From an uncultured Acetobacterium sp. (lineage in GTDB: Bacteria > Bacillota > Clostridia > Eubacteriales > Eubacteriaceae), in NCBI RefSeq assembly GCF_963664135.1, contig NZ_OY760905.1:2754736-2818735 (forward strand): a DNA stretch of 64,000 nt. The letters are read 5' to 3'. Positions 43,422 through 52,815 of this stretch are shown here, one piece after another (the first letter of the stretch is position 1; each line of letters opens with the position of its first letter). The notes beneath the pieces are model-generated. The model did no database searches. It was not told the origin of the DNA and saw nothing but the letters and a program-made list of their open reading frames with translations. The position numbers were made by a program, and so were the translations under genes.

Positions 43422-46412
43422 ATGAACATTAAGGATTTAAAGGTAAAAACACAGCTTCGCATCGGGTTTGCGGTTATTCTTTTTTTTGTAATGCTGCTGG
43501 GAATTGTGGGTTATTCTGAAACCAATGCGATTGTTGAGCAGGCCGAAACCATGTATGACCATCCTTTCCAGGTGACCAAAGCAATTGACAGTCTGGATGA
43601 CGATATTTTAGGCATTCGGGTTGGGATAAGAGATCTGATTCTGGATGATACAAAAGAAGATCAGAATAAGGCCATTGAATTAATGGAACAGTTTGATGCA
43701 GATGCTGAGATCCAATTTGATCGTATCAGAGAGCTTTATCTGGGACCGAAACAAGATATAGAGGAAGCATATATGGCCTATATCAACTGGAAAACAGCCC
43801 GGGCTGAAATTGTCGAACTGACCCGTTCGGGAGATCTCGAAAACGCCAAGAAAAGTTTGTTGTCTGGGGAAAAAGTAGGTAACTACCGGGAGGTATTAAC
43901 TGAAAAAATGGCAGTTATCGAAACCTATGCAAGCAATAAGGCGGATTCCTTATATCAGGATGCAATTGACCTATATGCATATGTTAAAGTCCAACTAGCT
44001 ACGGTAATCTTAATTATTATTGTTTTGTCTGTTCTGATTAGCTTTATTATCCTCAGGAATGTTCAAGAGCCATTAAATGAACTTACTCGCGCTACCGATG
44101 ATTTTCAAAATGGTAACCGGAATGCCCGCAGCAACTACGTGTATAGCAATGAATTTGGTGTTCTTTCCGCATCCTTTAACGAACTGGCAGCGGATATTCA
44201 AAAAAACATAGAGCTGAACGAAAAAAGAGCAAATTTCACAAAGGTTATGCTCGGGGAAGAAGATGCCAGAGCATTCTTCCGAAAAACCCTCAGTACGCTT
44301 TCACAGTATACCGATTCTCAAATTGCAGCGGCTTATCTGCTGAACTCCCAAACCAACCAGTTCGAACATTTTGAATCCATCGGCTTGGAGGAAAAGGGCA
44401 GAGCAGCATTTGGCTCTGATAACCTGGAGGGCGAATTTGGAGCGTCGGTTGCCAGCGGCAGATATCAGCACATCAAGGATATTCCGGAAGATTCACGTTT
44501 TGAATTTTATACCGTCAGCGGGAAATTTATGCCCAAAGAAATAATCACCATCCCGATCATTTTTGGTAGCGAGGTGATTGCGGTAGTCTCATTGGCTTCG
44601 ATCGGCAAATACAATCAGAGAGCCATCGATTTTATTGAAGCTTCCGTTAATACCATGAGCGCCCGGATCGAAGGTATCTTGGCCTACCGTACCATAAAAG
44701 AATTTTCGGAAAAATTGGAATATCAGAACCGGGAATTGGATGCTCAAAAGAACGAAATGGAAGAACAATCCGTGGAACTGATCCATCAGAATATTGAACT
44801 GGAAATGCAGAAAAAAGAATTAAATGAAGCGAATCGACTCAAAACCAATTTTTTATCAAATATGAGTCACGAACTGCGAACTCCTCTTAATTCGGTAATT
44901 GCCCTTTCTGGTATTCTTAACCGTCGCCTCAAAAATGAAATTCCAGAAGAAGAATACAGCTATTTGGAAGTCATTGAACGAAACGGCAAAAACCTCTTGG
45001 CGTTGATTAATGATATTTTAGATATTTCCCGCATAGAGGCTGGTCGGGAAGAGATAGACATCACCACCTTTAATGTTAATCAGTTAATCAATGACGTCGT
45101 TGAAATGCTGGCACCGCAGGCAAGTGAAAAAAATATTTCGTGTATTAATGCCGCTAGAGATACAGCTGTGTATATCAACAGTGACAGTGACAAGTGTCGG
45201 CATATTCTGGAAAATTTGGCTGGGAATGCGGTTAAGTTCACTGAAACAGGAACGGTTGAACTGTCCATTGGCCAGAATGAGGAGAACATTGAAATCCGGG
45301 TTAAAGATACCGGTATCGGCATTGACGAAAATTATCTGCCGTTTATTTTTGATGAATTTCGACAAGGGGATGGCAGTACCTCCCGGAAATTTGGCGGAAC
45401 CGGACTGGGACTGGCCATTGCTAAAAAATATGCTAATCTCCTGGGTGGAACGGTCCGTGTTAAAAGTGTTGTGAACCAGGGGTCGGAGTTTATTCTCTCC
45501 CTACCGATTCATTATTCGGTTGAAAATAGAATTGAAGAAGACCATCGCCCGGAACCTGAAAGGTTTAAACGCGTGGTTAAAGAAGAGCTGCGATCATTAC
45601 CGGACAAACCAAATTCCGATCCGTCGACAAAGACTTTATTAATGGTTGAAGACAGTGAACCAGCGGTGATCCAGATCAGAGATCTGCTGGCAGAAAGTGG
45701 TTACACCATTCGGGTGGCCAGAGATGCTAAAGAAGCCTTTGGGATCATTGAAGAGGTTATTCCGGATGCCATGGTCCTGGATTTAATGATGCCGGGAATT
45801 GATGGCTTTGAGTTGCTTCATACCTTGAGAGAAGCCGAAACCACCGCGCATATTCCGGTTCTGATTCTCACAGCCAAACACATTACTAAAGATGAATTGA
45901 AATTCCTGACCAAAAATAATATTCATCAACTGATTCAAAAAGGTGATGTGAACAAGGATGAGCTGAAAAAAGCCGTCGCATCGATGCTCTATCCGGAAAT
46001 CAAAGCGAAAAAAGCAAAGCGGTTTGAGCCACAACCCAACCAGCGAAAACCGCTGGTACTGGCGGTTGAAGATAATCCGGATAATATGATCACCGTAAAA
46101 GCTCTGCTTGAGGATCATTTCCGGGTATTGGAGGCCGTTGACGGCCGGGAAGGAATCGAAATGGCCAAACAGTTTGTGCCGGATCTGATCCTGATGGATA
46201 TCGCCCTGCCAGGTATTGATGGCATCCAGGCATTTAAGGTTATCCGGGAACTGCCAGCGTTACAAAACATTCCGGTAATTGCTTTGACTGCCAGTGCCAT
46301 GACCCAGGACCGAGAAGGAATTTTAGCCCAGGGATTTGATGCCTTTATTCCCAAACCAATCATTGAACGGGAGTTTTTGAAAGTAATCAGAGAGGTGCTC
46401 TATGGCAGATAA
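43422..46412 (+). CDS. Hybrid sensor kinase: 4HB-HAMP-GAF-HisKA-HATPase-REC-REC
   Basis: A 996-residue membrane kinase. TM1 (about 12-32), an extracytoplasmic four-helix bundle like that of MCPs (about 33-185), TM2 (about 188-208), HAMP, GAF (about 275-425) and coiled coil come first. HisKA follows with His483 in SHELRTPLNSVIAL, then HATPase_c ([29 protein letters not shown]) and two receivers with Asp787 and Asp926. No Hpt domain, so phosphotransfer to the next gene's receiver is plausible. Start at 43422 follows AAGGAG; 16 extra upstream codons lack a site. Its end overlaps the 46402 gene by 11 bp, indicating a coupled pair. The methylatable-looking sensor type fits with the neighbouring CheR. 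Confidence 0.93.
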   Translation: MNIKDLKVKTQLRIGFAVILFFVMLLGIVGYSETNAIVEQAETMYDHPFQVTKAIDSLDDDILGIRVGIRDLILDDTKEDQNKAIELMEQFDADAEIQFDRIRELYLGPKQDIEEAYMAYINWKTARAEIVELTRSGDLENAKKSLLSGEKVGNYREVLTEKMAVIETYASNKADSLYQDAIDLYAYVKVQLATVILIIIVLSVLISFIILRNVQEPLNELTRATDDFQNGNRNARSNYVYSNEFGVLSASFNELAADIQKNIELNEKRANFTKVMLGEEDARAFFRKTLSTLSQYTDSQIAAAYLLNSQTNQFEHFESIGLEEKGRAAFGSDNLEGEFGASVASGRYQHIKDIPEDSRFEFYTVSGKFMPKEIITIPIIFGSEVIAVVSLASIGKYNQRAIDFIEASVNTMSARIEGILAYRTIKEFSEKLEYQNRELDAQKNEMEEQSVELIHQNIELEMQKKELNEANRLKTNFLSNMSHELRTPLNSVIALSGILNRRLKNEIPEEEYSYLEVIERNGKNLLALINDILDISRIEAGREEIDITTFNVNQLINDVVEMLAPQASEKNISCINAARDTAVYINSDSDKCRHILENLAGNAVKFTETGTVELSIGQNEENIEIRVKDTGIGIDENYLPFIFDEFRQGDGSTSRKFGGTGLGLAIAKKYANLLGGTVRVKSVVNQGSEFILSLPIHYSVENRIEEDHRPEPERFKRVVKEELRSLPDKPNSDPSTKTLLMVEDSEPAVIQIRDLLAESGYTIRVARDAKEAFGIIEEVIPDAMVLDLMMPGIDGFELLHTLREAETTAHIPVLILTAKHITKDELKFLTKNNIHQLIQKGDVNKDELKKAVASMLYPEIKAKKAKRFEPQPNQRKPLVLAVEDNPDNMITVKALLEDHFRVLEAVDGREGIEMAKQFVPDLILMDIALPGIDGIQAFKVIRELPALQNIPVIALTASAMTQDREGILAQGFDAFIPKPIIEREFLKVIREVLYGR

Positions 46413-48339
46413 GATTTTGAAATTTTTAGCAATTGATGATAATCAGGACAATTTAATTACCATGCGAGCATTGATCAGAGAAGCATTTCCAGAATCGGTG
46501 GTGCTGACCGCAACAAGCGGTGTCAAAGGGATTGAAATAGCCAAACAAGAAGATCCGGATGTGATCTTGCTTGATATTGTGATGCCGGGAATGGATGGCT
46601 TTGAGGTTTGTCAGCACTTGAAAGCGGATCAGGAGACACAAGAAATACCGGTAATTTTTGTAACCGCCATAAAAGGCGATCGGGAGCATCGAATCCTGGC
46701 ACTGGAATCCGGTGCCGAGGCATTTCTGGCAAAACCCATTGATGAATCAGAACTCACGGCCCAGATCCGGGCGATGGTAAAAATCAAAATGGCCAATCAA
46801 CAAAAACGTGATGAACAAGGTCGGCTGGCCCAGATGGTCGAAGAAAAAACCGCAGAACTGAAAGCGGCCCATCAAAAAACGATTGAATTGCTGGAAAGCT
46901 TGAAAATCAGTGAAGAAAGAAACCGCAGACTGATCAGCCAGATGGAACAGGGTTTAGCAGTACATGAAATTCTTGTTGATGAAAAGGGCAATCCGATTAC
47001 CTGTAGCTTTTTGTATGTGAACAATAGCTTTGAACGGCTCACGGGATTGGAAAGCAAAAATATTCTAGGAAAAACGCTGAGCGAAATTATGCCGGAATCA
47101 AAAGATTTTTTGATGGACAAATACACCAGATTATTAAAAAATCGCGAATCAATCCGGTATGAGAAATATTTTGATCAGTTTCAAAAATATTTTGAAGTGG
47201 TGGCCTATTGTCCACAACCCCAACAGGTAGCGGTGATTATATCCGATATTACCGAACGAAAAAAGACGGAAGAAGAGATCCGTTTCTTAAGTAACCATGA
47301 CTATCTGACAGAGGTCTACAACCGACGCTATTATGAAGAAGCATTGGAGAGAATTGATCGAGAAGAAAACCTGCCTCTGAGTCTGGTCATTTCGGACGTC
47401 AACGGATTAAAATTGATTAATGAATCCTTTGGACATGTCCTGGGGGATGAACTGTTAAAAAAGGTGGCTGATGTTATCCTCGAGGAGAGTCGTGACAAAG
47501 ACATTGTGGCCAGACTCAGTGGTGATGAATTTATTATTCTGCTTCCGAAAACGAATGAATTAGAGACTGCAAAAATAGTAAAACGAATGAAAACAGCCGC
47601 AATGAAAGAGTCAATTGGGACCATTAATTTCTCTATTTCGTTTGGCTATGAAACAAAAACCAATATGAACCAGGATATCCAGGAGATATTGAAAAATGCC
47701 GAGGACAATATGTATCGGCATAAGCTTTATGAAAGTGCCAGCATCAAAAACAAGACCATTGACCTGATTATGAATACCCTTTATGAAAAAAGCAGCCGGG
47801 AAATGCTGCATTCAAAAAGAGTCAGCGAAATTTGCGAAAAAATTGCGGAAAAAATGAATTTTGATCAAGATGACATCAGCCAGGTGAAGGCCGCCGGTTT
47901 AATTCACGATATCGGAAAAATGGGGATTGATGAGAAAATTCTGAATAAACCCGGGGGATTGGATCCGGATGAATGGAAAAAAATTCAACGCCATCCAGAG
48001 ATTGGTTATCGAATTTTAAGTTCGTCCAGTGAATTTTCAGAATTGGCAAGATATGTGCTCGAACACCAGGAGCGATGGGACGGAAATGGGTACCCGAAAC
48101 GACTGATGGGGGAAGAAATTTCCATTCAGGCCAGAATTATCGGGGTGGCAGATGCCTTTGATGCGATGACCTGTGACCGCGCCTATCGGAAAGGACTGAG
48201 TGTGGAAGAAGCAGTGGCGGAAATAAACCGATGTTCGGGTACGCAATTTGATCCGGAAGTCGTTGCAGTATTTGTGAAAAGAGTTTTAAATACAATTGAT
48301 CATTGCGATCGAAAAATAAGTAGTAATGATTTCAGCTGA
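46402..48339 (+). CDS. Response regulator REC-PAS-GGDEF-HD-GYP with degenerate catalytic residues
   Basis: A 645-residue protein with receiver Asp58 (ILLDIVMPGMDG), coiled coil, PAS (about 175-285), GGDEF and HD-GYP. The cyclase signature reads SGDEF (Ser373 in place of Gly), with RDKD upstream. The HD-GYP metal motif HHE is changed to HQE (His555-Gln556-Glu557) in EHQERWDGNGYP, while LIHDIGKMGID and VADAFDAMTCDRAYR are kept. One or both activities may be lost, leaving a receptor role. It overlaps the hybrid kinase gene by 11 bp and is the likely phosphorylation target. The C-terminal half is paralogous to 34965 and 40475. Confidence 0.92.
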   Translation: MADKILKFLAIDDNQDNLITMRALIREAFPESVVLTATSGVKGIEIAKQEDPDVILLDIVMPGMDGFEVCQHLKADQETQEIPVIFVTAIKGDREHRILALESGAEAFLAKPIDESELTAQIRAMVKIKMANQQKRDEQGRLAQMVEEKTAELKAAHQKTIELLESLKISEERNRRLISQMEQGLAVHEILVDEKGNPITCSFLYVNNSFERLTGLESKNILGKTLSEIMPESKDFLMDKYTRLLKNRESIRYEKYFDQFQKYFEVVAYCPQPQQVAVIISDITERKKTEEEIRFLSNHDYLTEVYNRRYYEEALERIDREENLPLSLVISDVNGLKLINESFGHVLGDELLKKVADVILEESRDKDIVARLSGDEFIILLPKTNELETAKIVKRMKTAAMKESIGTINFSISFGYETKTNMNQDIQEILKNAEDNMYRHKLYESASIKNKTIDLIMNTLYEKSSREMLHSKRVSEICEKIAEKMNFDQDDISQVKAAGLIHDIGKMGIDEKILNKPGGLDPDEWKKIQRHPEIGYRILSSSSEFSELARYVLEHQERWDGNGYPKRLMGEEISIQARIIGVADAFDAMTCDRAYRKGLSVEEAVAEINRCSGTQFDPEVVAVFVKRVLNTIDHCDRKISSNDFS

Positions 48340-48388
48340 TCATAGAAAAGTGAGAGTCTTTGCTGAAAAATGAAAAAGGGAAATAACG

Positions 48389-48958
48389 ATGAAAAAAACA
48401 CAGATCAAAACAATCAATGAAGCCGTACAGGCTTTGATCCAGGGAAATAAAAATTACGTGAATGCTCAAAAAACTGGAAATATTTCACAGGAGTTGAATC
48501 CATTATCAGCAGAAGATGGGCAACAGCCCTATGCGGTGATCGTAACCTGCTCGGATTCGCGAGTACCCTCGGAGTATATTTTTTCGGCCGGGGCGGGTGA
48601 GCTCTTTGTAATTCGAACGGCTGGGCATGTGATTGGGAATTTTGAATTAGGTAGCATTGAATATGGGGTCAAGTATCTTGGGGCAAAAGTGGTTTTCGTG
48701 CTTGGACATAATCATTGCGGCGCGGTTAAGGCGGCTATGGGCAGTCATGGCAAAGGTTATGTTCAAAAAATATTAGATGAGATTATCCCGGTCATTACCG
48801 GGGAAGATGATGTTGAAAGGTGTGAAAAGCTGAACATCGAAAACAGTATCCGGCGAATCATGGAAAGCGAAATGATCAGTGAATATGTCGATGAAGGCCG
48901 AGTGAAAGTTATTTCTGGGAAATATGATATCGAAAGCGGGATGGTCGAATTTTTTTAA
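48389..48958 (+). CDS. Beta-carbonic anhydrase
   Basis: A 189-residue beta-class enzyme interconverting CO2 and bicarbonate. Zinc ligands and the Asp-Arg dyad appear in VTCSDSRVPSEYIF, and the second ligand set in LGHNHCGAVKAAM; IRTAGHVIG lies between. Size and motifs match the prokaryotic clade. Useful for a CO2-fixing acetogen. GGGAAATAACG precedes the ATG. The gene ends against the serpin remnant. Confidence 0.93.
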   Translation: MKKTQIKTINEAVQALIQGNKNYVNAQKTGNISQELNPLSAEDGQQPYAVIVTCSDSRVPSEYIFSAGAGELFVIRTAGHVIGNFELGSIEYGVKYLGAKVVFVLGHNHCGAVKAAMGSHGKGYVQKILDEIIPVITGEDDVERCEKLNIENSIRRIMESEMISEYVDEGRVKVISGKYDIESGMVEFF

Positions 48959-49040
48959 CAGCCCCTTTTTTTATGTCATCCAGGACAGTGAAACCGGAAC
49001 GATTATCTTTATGGGTTCAGTCATAAATCCTATAAAGTAG
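48957..49040 (+). pseudogene. C-terminal remnant of a serpin gene
   Basis: Directly after the carbonic anhydrase stop, a frame open to TAG 49038-49040 encodes 27 residues that read like the extreme C-terminus of serpins: NSPFFYVI followed by DSETGTIIFMGSVINP. The serpin consensus there is roughly NxPFxFxIxDxxTGxILFMGxVxNP. No start codon, ribosome binding site or upstream serpin domain exists; the reactive-centre loop and body are gone. It is what remains after deletion, perhaps when the carbonic anhydrase gene arrived. It is a short match but a highly specific one. Confidence 0.72.
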
Positions 49041-49055
49041 AGAAAGATGTAGATT

Positions 49056-49087
49056 AAAGGATTAAGATTTTTCTTAGTCTTTTTTTA
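49056..49087 (+). terminator. Terminator after carbonic anhydrase/serpin remnant
   Basis: AAAGGATTAAGA pairs with TCTTAGTCTTT (one bulge and one G-U), followed by a T-run; probably once the serpin terminator, now serving carbonic anhydrase. Confidence 0.65.
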
Positions 49088-49156
49088 CGTTCATACATAA
49101 ACAACTTGCAAAATAATCTTGTAATCGTATTAATCGGGCGACGTCATTGAAACCGC

Positions 49157-49207
49157 TTGACAAATGTAGATATTGAGCTATGATGAATAGAGACTACCTT
49201 ACGGTAG
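49157..49207 (+). promoter_or_regulatory. Promoter and TetR-type operator of the hydrogenase-like operon
   Basis: TTGACA (49157-49162), 16-base spacer and TATGAT (49179-49184) form a promoter. CTACC-TTAC-GGTAG (49194-49207), a palindrome, covers the expected transcription start, 23 bases before the TetR gene. This is the usual arrangement for TetR autorepression, extended here to the whole operon. Confidence 0.65.
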
Positions 49208-49229
49208 GTAGGATGAGGAGGGTAAGCCT

Positions 49230-49778
49230 GTGGAAACAAAAAAAAAGATAATGAATTCGGCATTTAGATTGTTTGCCGAAAAAGGAAATGAATTTTCATT
49301 GACAGAAGTAGCCAATGAAGTTGGGATAAAAAAAGCATCAATTTATGCTCATTTTAATAGCAAAGAGGTGTTGCTTTATGAAGTGATCGATCAGGAAATT
49401 TACGAGTACTTTTTTGAGATTGACGAACAAAGCCGGGATTTAAAAAGCACCTTCGATATGATCTTAAATTATTATAGTAAATCCAAGTCAAAGCGCTACT
49501 TTTGGAAAAGGCTGTTATTATTTCCACCGATAGCCTTTGAAACAACCTTGATCCAGAAAATAAATAAATTAACCGAGCAGCGCTATGGCATTATCAAAGA
49601 TTTAATCAAATCCGAAATGGAAAAGGGCATCATCAGAAATCAGGATCCGGAAACAGTTTTATATTCATTTCTAGCAATGATTCATGGATTGGTGTCAATC
49701 ACAATTATTTATGAAGCTGAGGATTTGAATATCAATCAAGATGATATTTGGCAGAATTTCTGGAATGGCATAAGATAA
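49230..49778 (+). CDS. TetR/AcrR-family transcriptional repressor
   Basis: A 182-residue regulator with an N-terminal helix-turn-helix (about 5-50: IMNSAFRLFAEKG, LTEVANEVGIKKASIYAHF, NSKEVLLYEVI) and a helical ligand-binding C-domain. GTG start after GAGGAGGG. The next gene (hyfB-like) begins 12 bp after its stop, so it is the first gene of the hydrogenase-like operon and probably controls it through the palindrome at 49194-49207. The inducing ligand is unknown. Confidence 0.9.
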   Translation: METKKKIMNSAFRLFAEKGNEFSLTEVANEVGIKKASIYAHFNSKEVLLYEVIDQEIYEYFFEIDEQSRDLKSTFDMILNYYSKSKSKRYFWKRLLLFPPIAFETTLIQKINKLTEQRYGIIKDLIKSEMEKGIIRNQDPETVLYSFLAMIHGLVSITIIYEAEDLNINQDDIWQNFWNGIR

Positions 49779-49790
49779 GGAGCCCTTAAC

Positions 49791-51851
49791 ATGATGGATG
49801 TACTTAATACGATCGGCGGAGAGAATAATTTGTTTTTAGCCGCGATGCTACTTTATTTGGTCGCCGCAATCATATCACTTGTTTTGATGAAACACCATAA
49901 ATTGTGTAACATAGTATCAAATAGTGTTTGCATTGCAGCCGCTTTTTTGGGAGCAGCCGCTTCGCTTTTCAAAATTTTTTCAGGTACGACAAAGACCACT
50001 AGTTTCATTCTGCACTCACCAATTCCGCAGCTTTCCATGGACATAAAAATTGACAGCCTCTCGGCCTTCTTTGTCCTGTGCTTATCAATCATTGTGCTGG
50101 CTGTTTCTATTTATTCCATCGGCTATATTTCCCACTATTATGGAAAAAGAAATGTTGGATTTTTTAATTTTTTATATGCTGCATTTATTTTAGCTATGTT
50201 CCTGGTGATGATATCCGGAAATGCCATTTTTTTCTATATTGCCTGGGAGGCGATGTCGATTATTTCATACTTTTTGGTTATCTTCGAGTCGGAACACGAA
50301 GAAAATCAGAGAGCCGGAAAATTGTATCTGATCATGACCCATTTAGGCACCGCCTTTTTATTAATCGGTTTTATGATGATGTACAGCTATACCGGGTCGT
50401 TTGATCTGTTTGGAAGTTCGGCAGCGATACCGGAAGCGGCCAAAAATTTAATGTTTGTCTTTTTCCTGATTGGATTTGGAACCAAAGCGGGGGTGGTGCC
50501 TCTCCATATCTGGCTGCCTTACGCCCATCCCGCGGCACCCAGTAATGTATCGGCACTGATGTCCGGGATTATGATTAAAACAGCTATCTATGGAATGATC
50601 CGTTTTATGCTTTGCTATTTGCAGATCCAAGCCAGCTGGTGGGGCGTGGTGATCTTGTGCATTGGGATTGTCTCTGCGGTGCTGGGGGTTGCCTATGCAT
50701 TAATGGAGCATAATATTAAACGGCTCCTGGCCTTTCACAGTGTCGAGAATATTGGCATTATTCTGATTGGTATAGGGGTGTCTTTTATTGCCTTTGCCCA
50801 AAACAACGAATTTTTAGGCGGGTTGGCTCTGATCGCGGCGCTTCTGCATACCTTTAACCATACCCTCTTCAAAGGTGGCTTATTTCTGGGGGCGGGATCG
50901 ATACAATATGCTACCCACACGAAAGATATTGAAAAATTGGGCGGACTGATTAAAAAAATGCCTATCACAGCGCTGCTGGTGCTGTGCTTTTCGCTGGCAA
51001 TCTCGGCCATTGTTCCGTTTAATGGATTTATCAGTGAGTGGATGATTTACCAATCACTGTTCTTAAATATTGGTTTGGGAATGCCGGCCATGAATATTTT
51101 ATCGATTTTATCGATCGCGGCCCTGGCATTGTCCGGCGCTTTGGCGGCGGCGTGTTTCGTCAAGCTGTTCGGGATTTCTTTTCTCGGGCTGCCCCGGAGT
51201 GAACAGGCCCAAAAGGCCAAAGAGGTTCCCGTGACGATGAATATCGGAATGGGAATACTGGCGGTCTTCTGCCTTCTGATCGGTCTGTTTCCGGTGTTTT
51301 TCATCAACATCGTCGATCAAGTTGTTTTCAGTCTGGTCGGGTCATCGATCCACGACAACCTGCAGGGCGGATTCTTTGAGATGTTTTCACCACTGATTGT
51401 ATCCAGCAACAGTATTGCCCCGGTTGAAATATTAATTGTTCTGGTAGTTGCCATTATCGCGGCGCTGATTATCATCAGACTCATCGCCGGGAAATATGTG
51501 GAAAGAAAATATGGCACCTGGGATTGTGGTTTTGAAGCCCTTAATTCAAGAATGCAGTACAGTGCCACCGGATTTTCCAAACCGATTCGAATTGTGTTAA
51601 GTATTTTATATCGACCCGGCCGAAAAGTGGTAGTGGAGGAGGGGGCCTCCGATTATTTCCCCAACTCGATAAAATATAAGGTCTGGACGGAGCCAATTTT
51701 TGAAAAATATCTTTACGATCCGGCCCTGCGGCTGGCCACCAATTTTTCACTTAAAGTCATCCGTATGGTCCAGACTGGCAGTGTTCATGCTTACCTGATC
51801 TACATTTTCGTATCGGTGATCGCATTAATGCTCTATAACAGATTGGCATAG
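49791..51851 (+). CDS. hyfB: Hydrogenase-4-like membrane subunit B (HyfB/NuoL-type ion translocator)
   Basis: A 686-residue antiporter-like membrane subunit with about 15 helices. The proton_antipo_M motifs are clear: GTKAGVVPLHIWLPYAHP with SALMSGIMIK, and LLAFHSVENIGIILIG, containing the Lys and His/Glu residues used for ion translocation. The long C-terminus, with KYGTWDCGFE and STGFSKP-like SATGFSKPIR, is typical of HyfB/HycC. It follows tetR by 12 bp, and subunit C begins 14 bp later. It is part of a complex related to group 4 hydrogenases; coupling ion (H+ or Na+) unknown. Confidence 0.9.
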   Translation: MMDVLNTIGGENNLFLAAMLLYLVAAIISLVLMKHHKLCNIVSNSVCIAAAFLGAAASLFKIFSGTTKTTSFILHSPIPQLSMDIKIDSLSAFFVLCLSIIVLAVSIYSIGYISHYYGKRNVGFFNFLYAAFILAMFLVMISGNAIFFYIAWEAMSIISYFLVIFESEHEENQRAGKLYLIMTHLGTAFLLIGFMMMYSYTGSFDLFGSSAAIPEAAKNLMFVFFLIGFGTKAGVVPLHIWLPYAHPAAPSNVSALMSGIMIKTAIYGMIRFMLCYLQIQASWWGVVILCIGIVSAVLGVAYALMEHNIKRLLAFHSVENIGIILIGIGVSFIAFAQNNEFLGGLALIAALLHTFNHTLFKGGLFLGAGSIQYATHTKDIEKLGGLIKKMPITALLVLCFSLAISAIVPFNGFISEWMIYQSLFLNIGLGMPAMNILSILSIAALALSGALAAACFVKLFGISFLGLPRSEQAQKAKEVPVTMNIGMGILAVFCLLIGLFPVFFINIVDQVVFSLVGSSIHDNLQGGFFEMFSPLIVSSNSIAPVEILIVLVVAIIAALIIIRLIAGKYVERKYGTWDCGFEALNSRMQYSATGFSKPIRIVLSILYRPGRKVVVEEGASDYFPNSIKYKVWTEPIFEKYLYDPALRLATNFSLKVIRMVQTGSVHAYLIYIFVSVIALMLYNRLA

Positions 51852-51865
51852 GAGGAGAATCAGAC

Positions 51866-52813
51866 ATGACAGCAGCAACCTATTTTATCATTCAGCTAAT
51901 CGTCATTATTTTAGTGGCGCCATTAATCAATGGAATTATCAAAAAAGTTAAGGCCTTGTCCCAGAAAAGAAAGGGTGCTCCGCTTTTGCAAATGTATTTT
52001 GATTTGTTCAAGCTGTTAAGAAAAACAGCAGTGGTGTCGGATGTGTCCTCATGGATATCCCGGGTGACCCCTTATATTGTCTTTTCCACCGCCATCGCAG
52101 CAGCCATGATTGTCCCGGTGACGACATTAATCGAACCGCTTTGGTTTGCCGGCGACATCATTTTATTAGTTTATATTTTGGCGCTGGGCCGATTTTTTAT
52201 GATGCTGGGAGCCTTAGATACCGGGAGTACCTTTGGGGGAATGGGTGCCAGCCGGGAAGCAATGATCTCTTCACTGATTGAACCGTCGATCCTCGTGACA
52301 CTGCTGACGGTGGGGCTACTTGCCAAATCAACCGCAGTCTTCCAGATCATGGCCTTCATGCAGGGCGTTAATAATCCTTTGATTCACCCGGTTTACATCA
52401 TGGCATTTTGTGCCCTGTTTATTATCATTATTGCCGAGACGTCACGAACACCGGTGGATGATCCATCGACGCATCTTGAACTGACAATGGTTCACGAGGC
52501 CATGGTACTGGAGTATTCCGGACGAAATCTGGCCTTGATGGAGCTTGGCGCTGCGATTAAGCAATTGGTCTTTATTACCCTGCTGGTTAATATTTTCTTT
52601 CCTCATGATCAGCTGATCGGATCATCCGGCGTGGTTGCCATCGGGGTATCGCTGTTAATTTATCTGATCAAGGTCGTTTTGGCGGCAATCCTGTTCGCGA
52701 TTGCCGAGATCAGTACCGTCAAACTCAGGTTATTCAGTATTCCCAATCTGGCCGCGTTATCGTTTATCTTTGCTTTTATCGGATTTTTACAGGTTTTCGT
52801 TTTTGGAGGTTGA
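51866..52813 (+). CDS. hyfC: Hydrogenase-4-like membrane subunit C (HyfC/NuoH-type)
   Basis: A 315-residue membrane protein of the NuoH/HycD family, the subunit that joins the membrane arm to the soluble redox arm. It has about eight helices. Conserved cytoplasmic loops are RKGAPLLQMYFDLFKLLRK and ETSRTPVDDPSTHLELTMVHE, where acidic residues form part of the ion path. GGAGG precedes the ATG. The stop is at 52811-52813, 2 bp before the next ATG. Confidence 0.92.
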   Translation: MTAATYFIIQLIVIILVAPLINGIIKKVKALSQKRKGAPLLQMYFDLFKLLRKTAVVSDVSSWISRVTPYIVFSTAIAAAMIVPVTTLIEPLWFAGDIILLVYILALGRFFMMLGALDTGSTFGGMGASREAMISSLIEPSILVTLLTVGLLAKSTAVFQIMAFMQGVNNPLIHPVYIMAFCALFIIIIAETSRTPVDDPSTHLELTMVHEAMVLEYSGRNLALMELGAAIKQLVFITLLVNIFFPHDQLIGSSGVVAIGVSLLIYLIKVVLAAILFAIAEISTVKLRLFSIPNLAALSFIFAFIGFLQVFVFGG

Positions 52814-52815
52814 AA

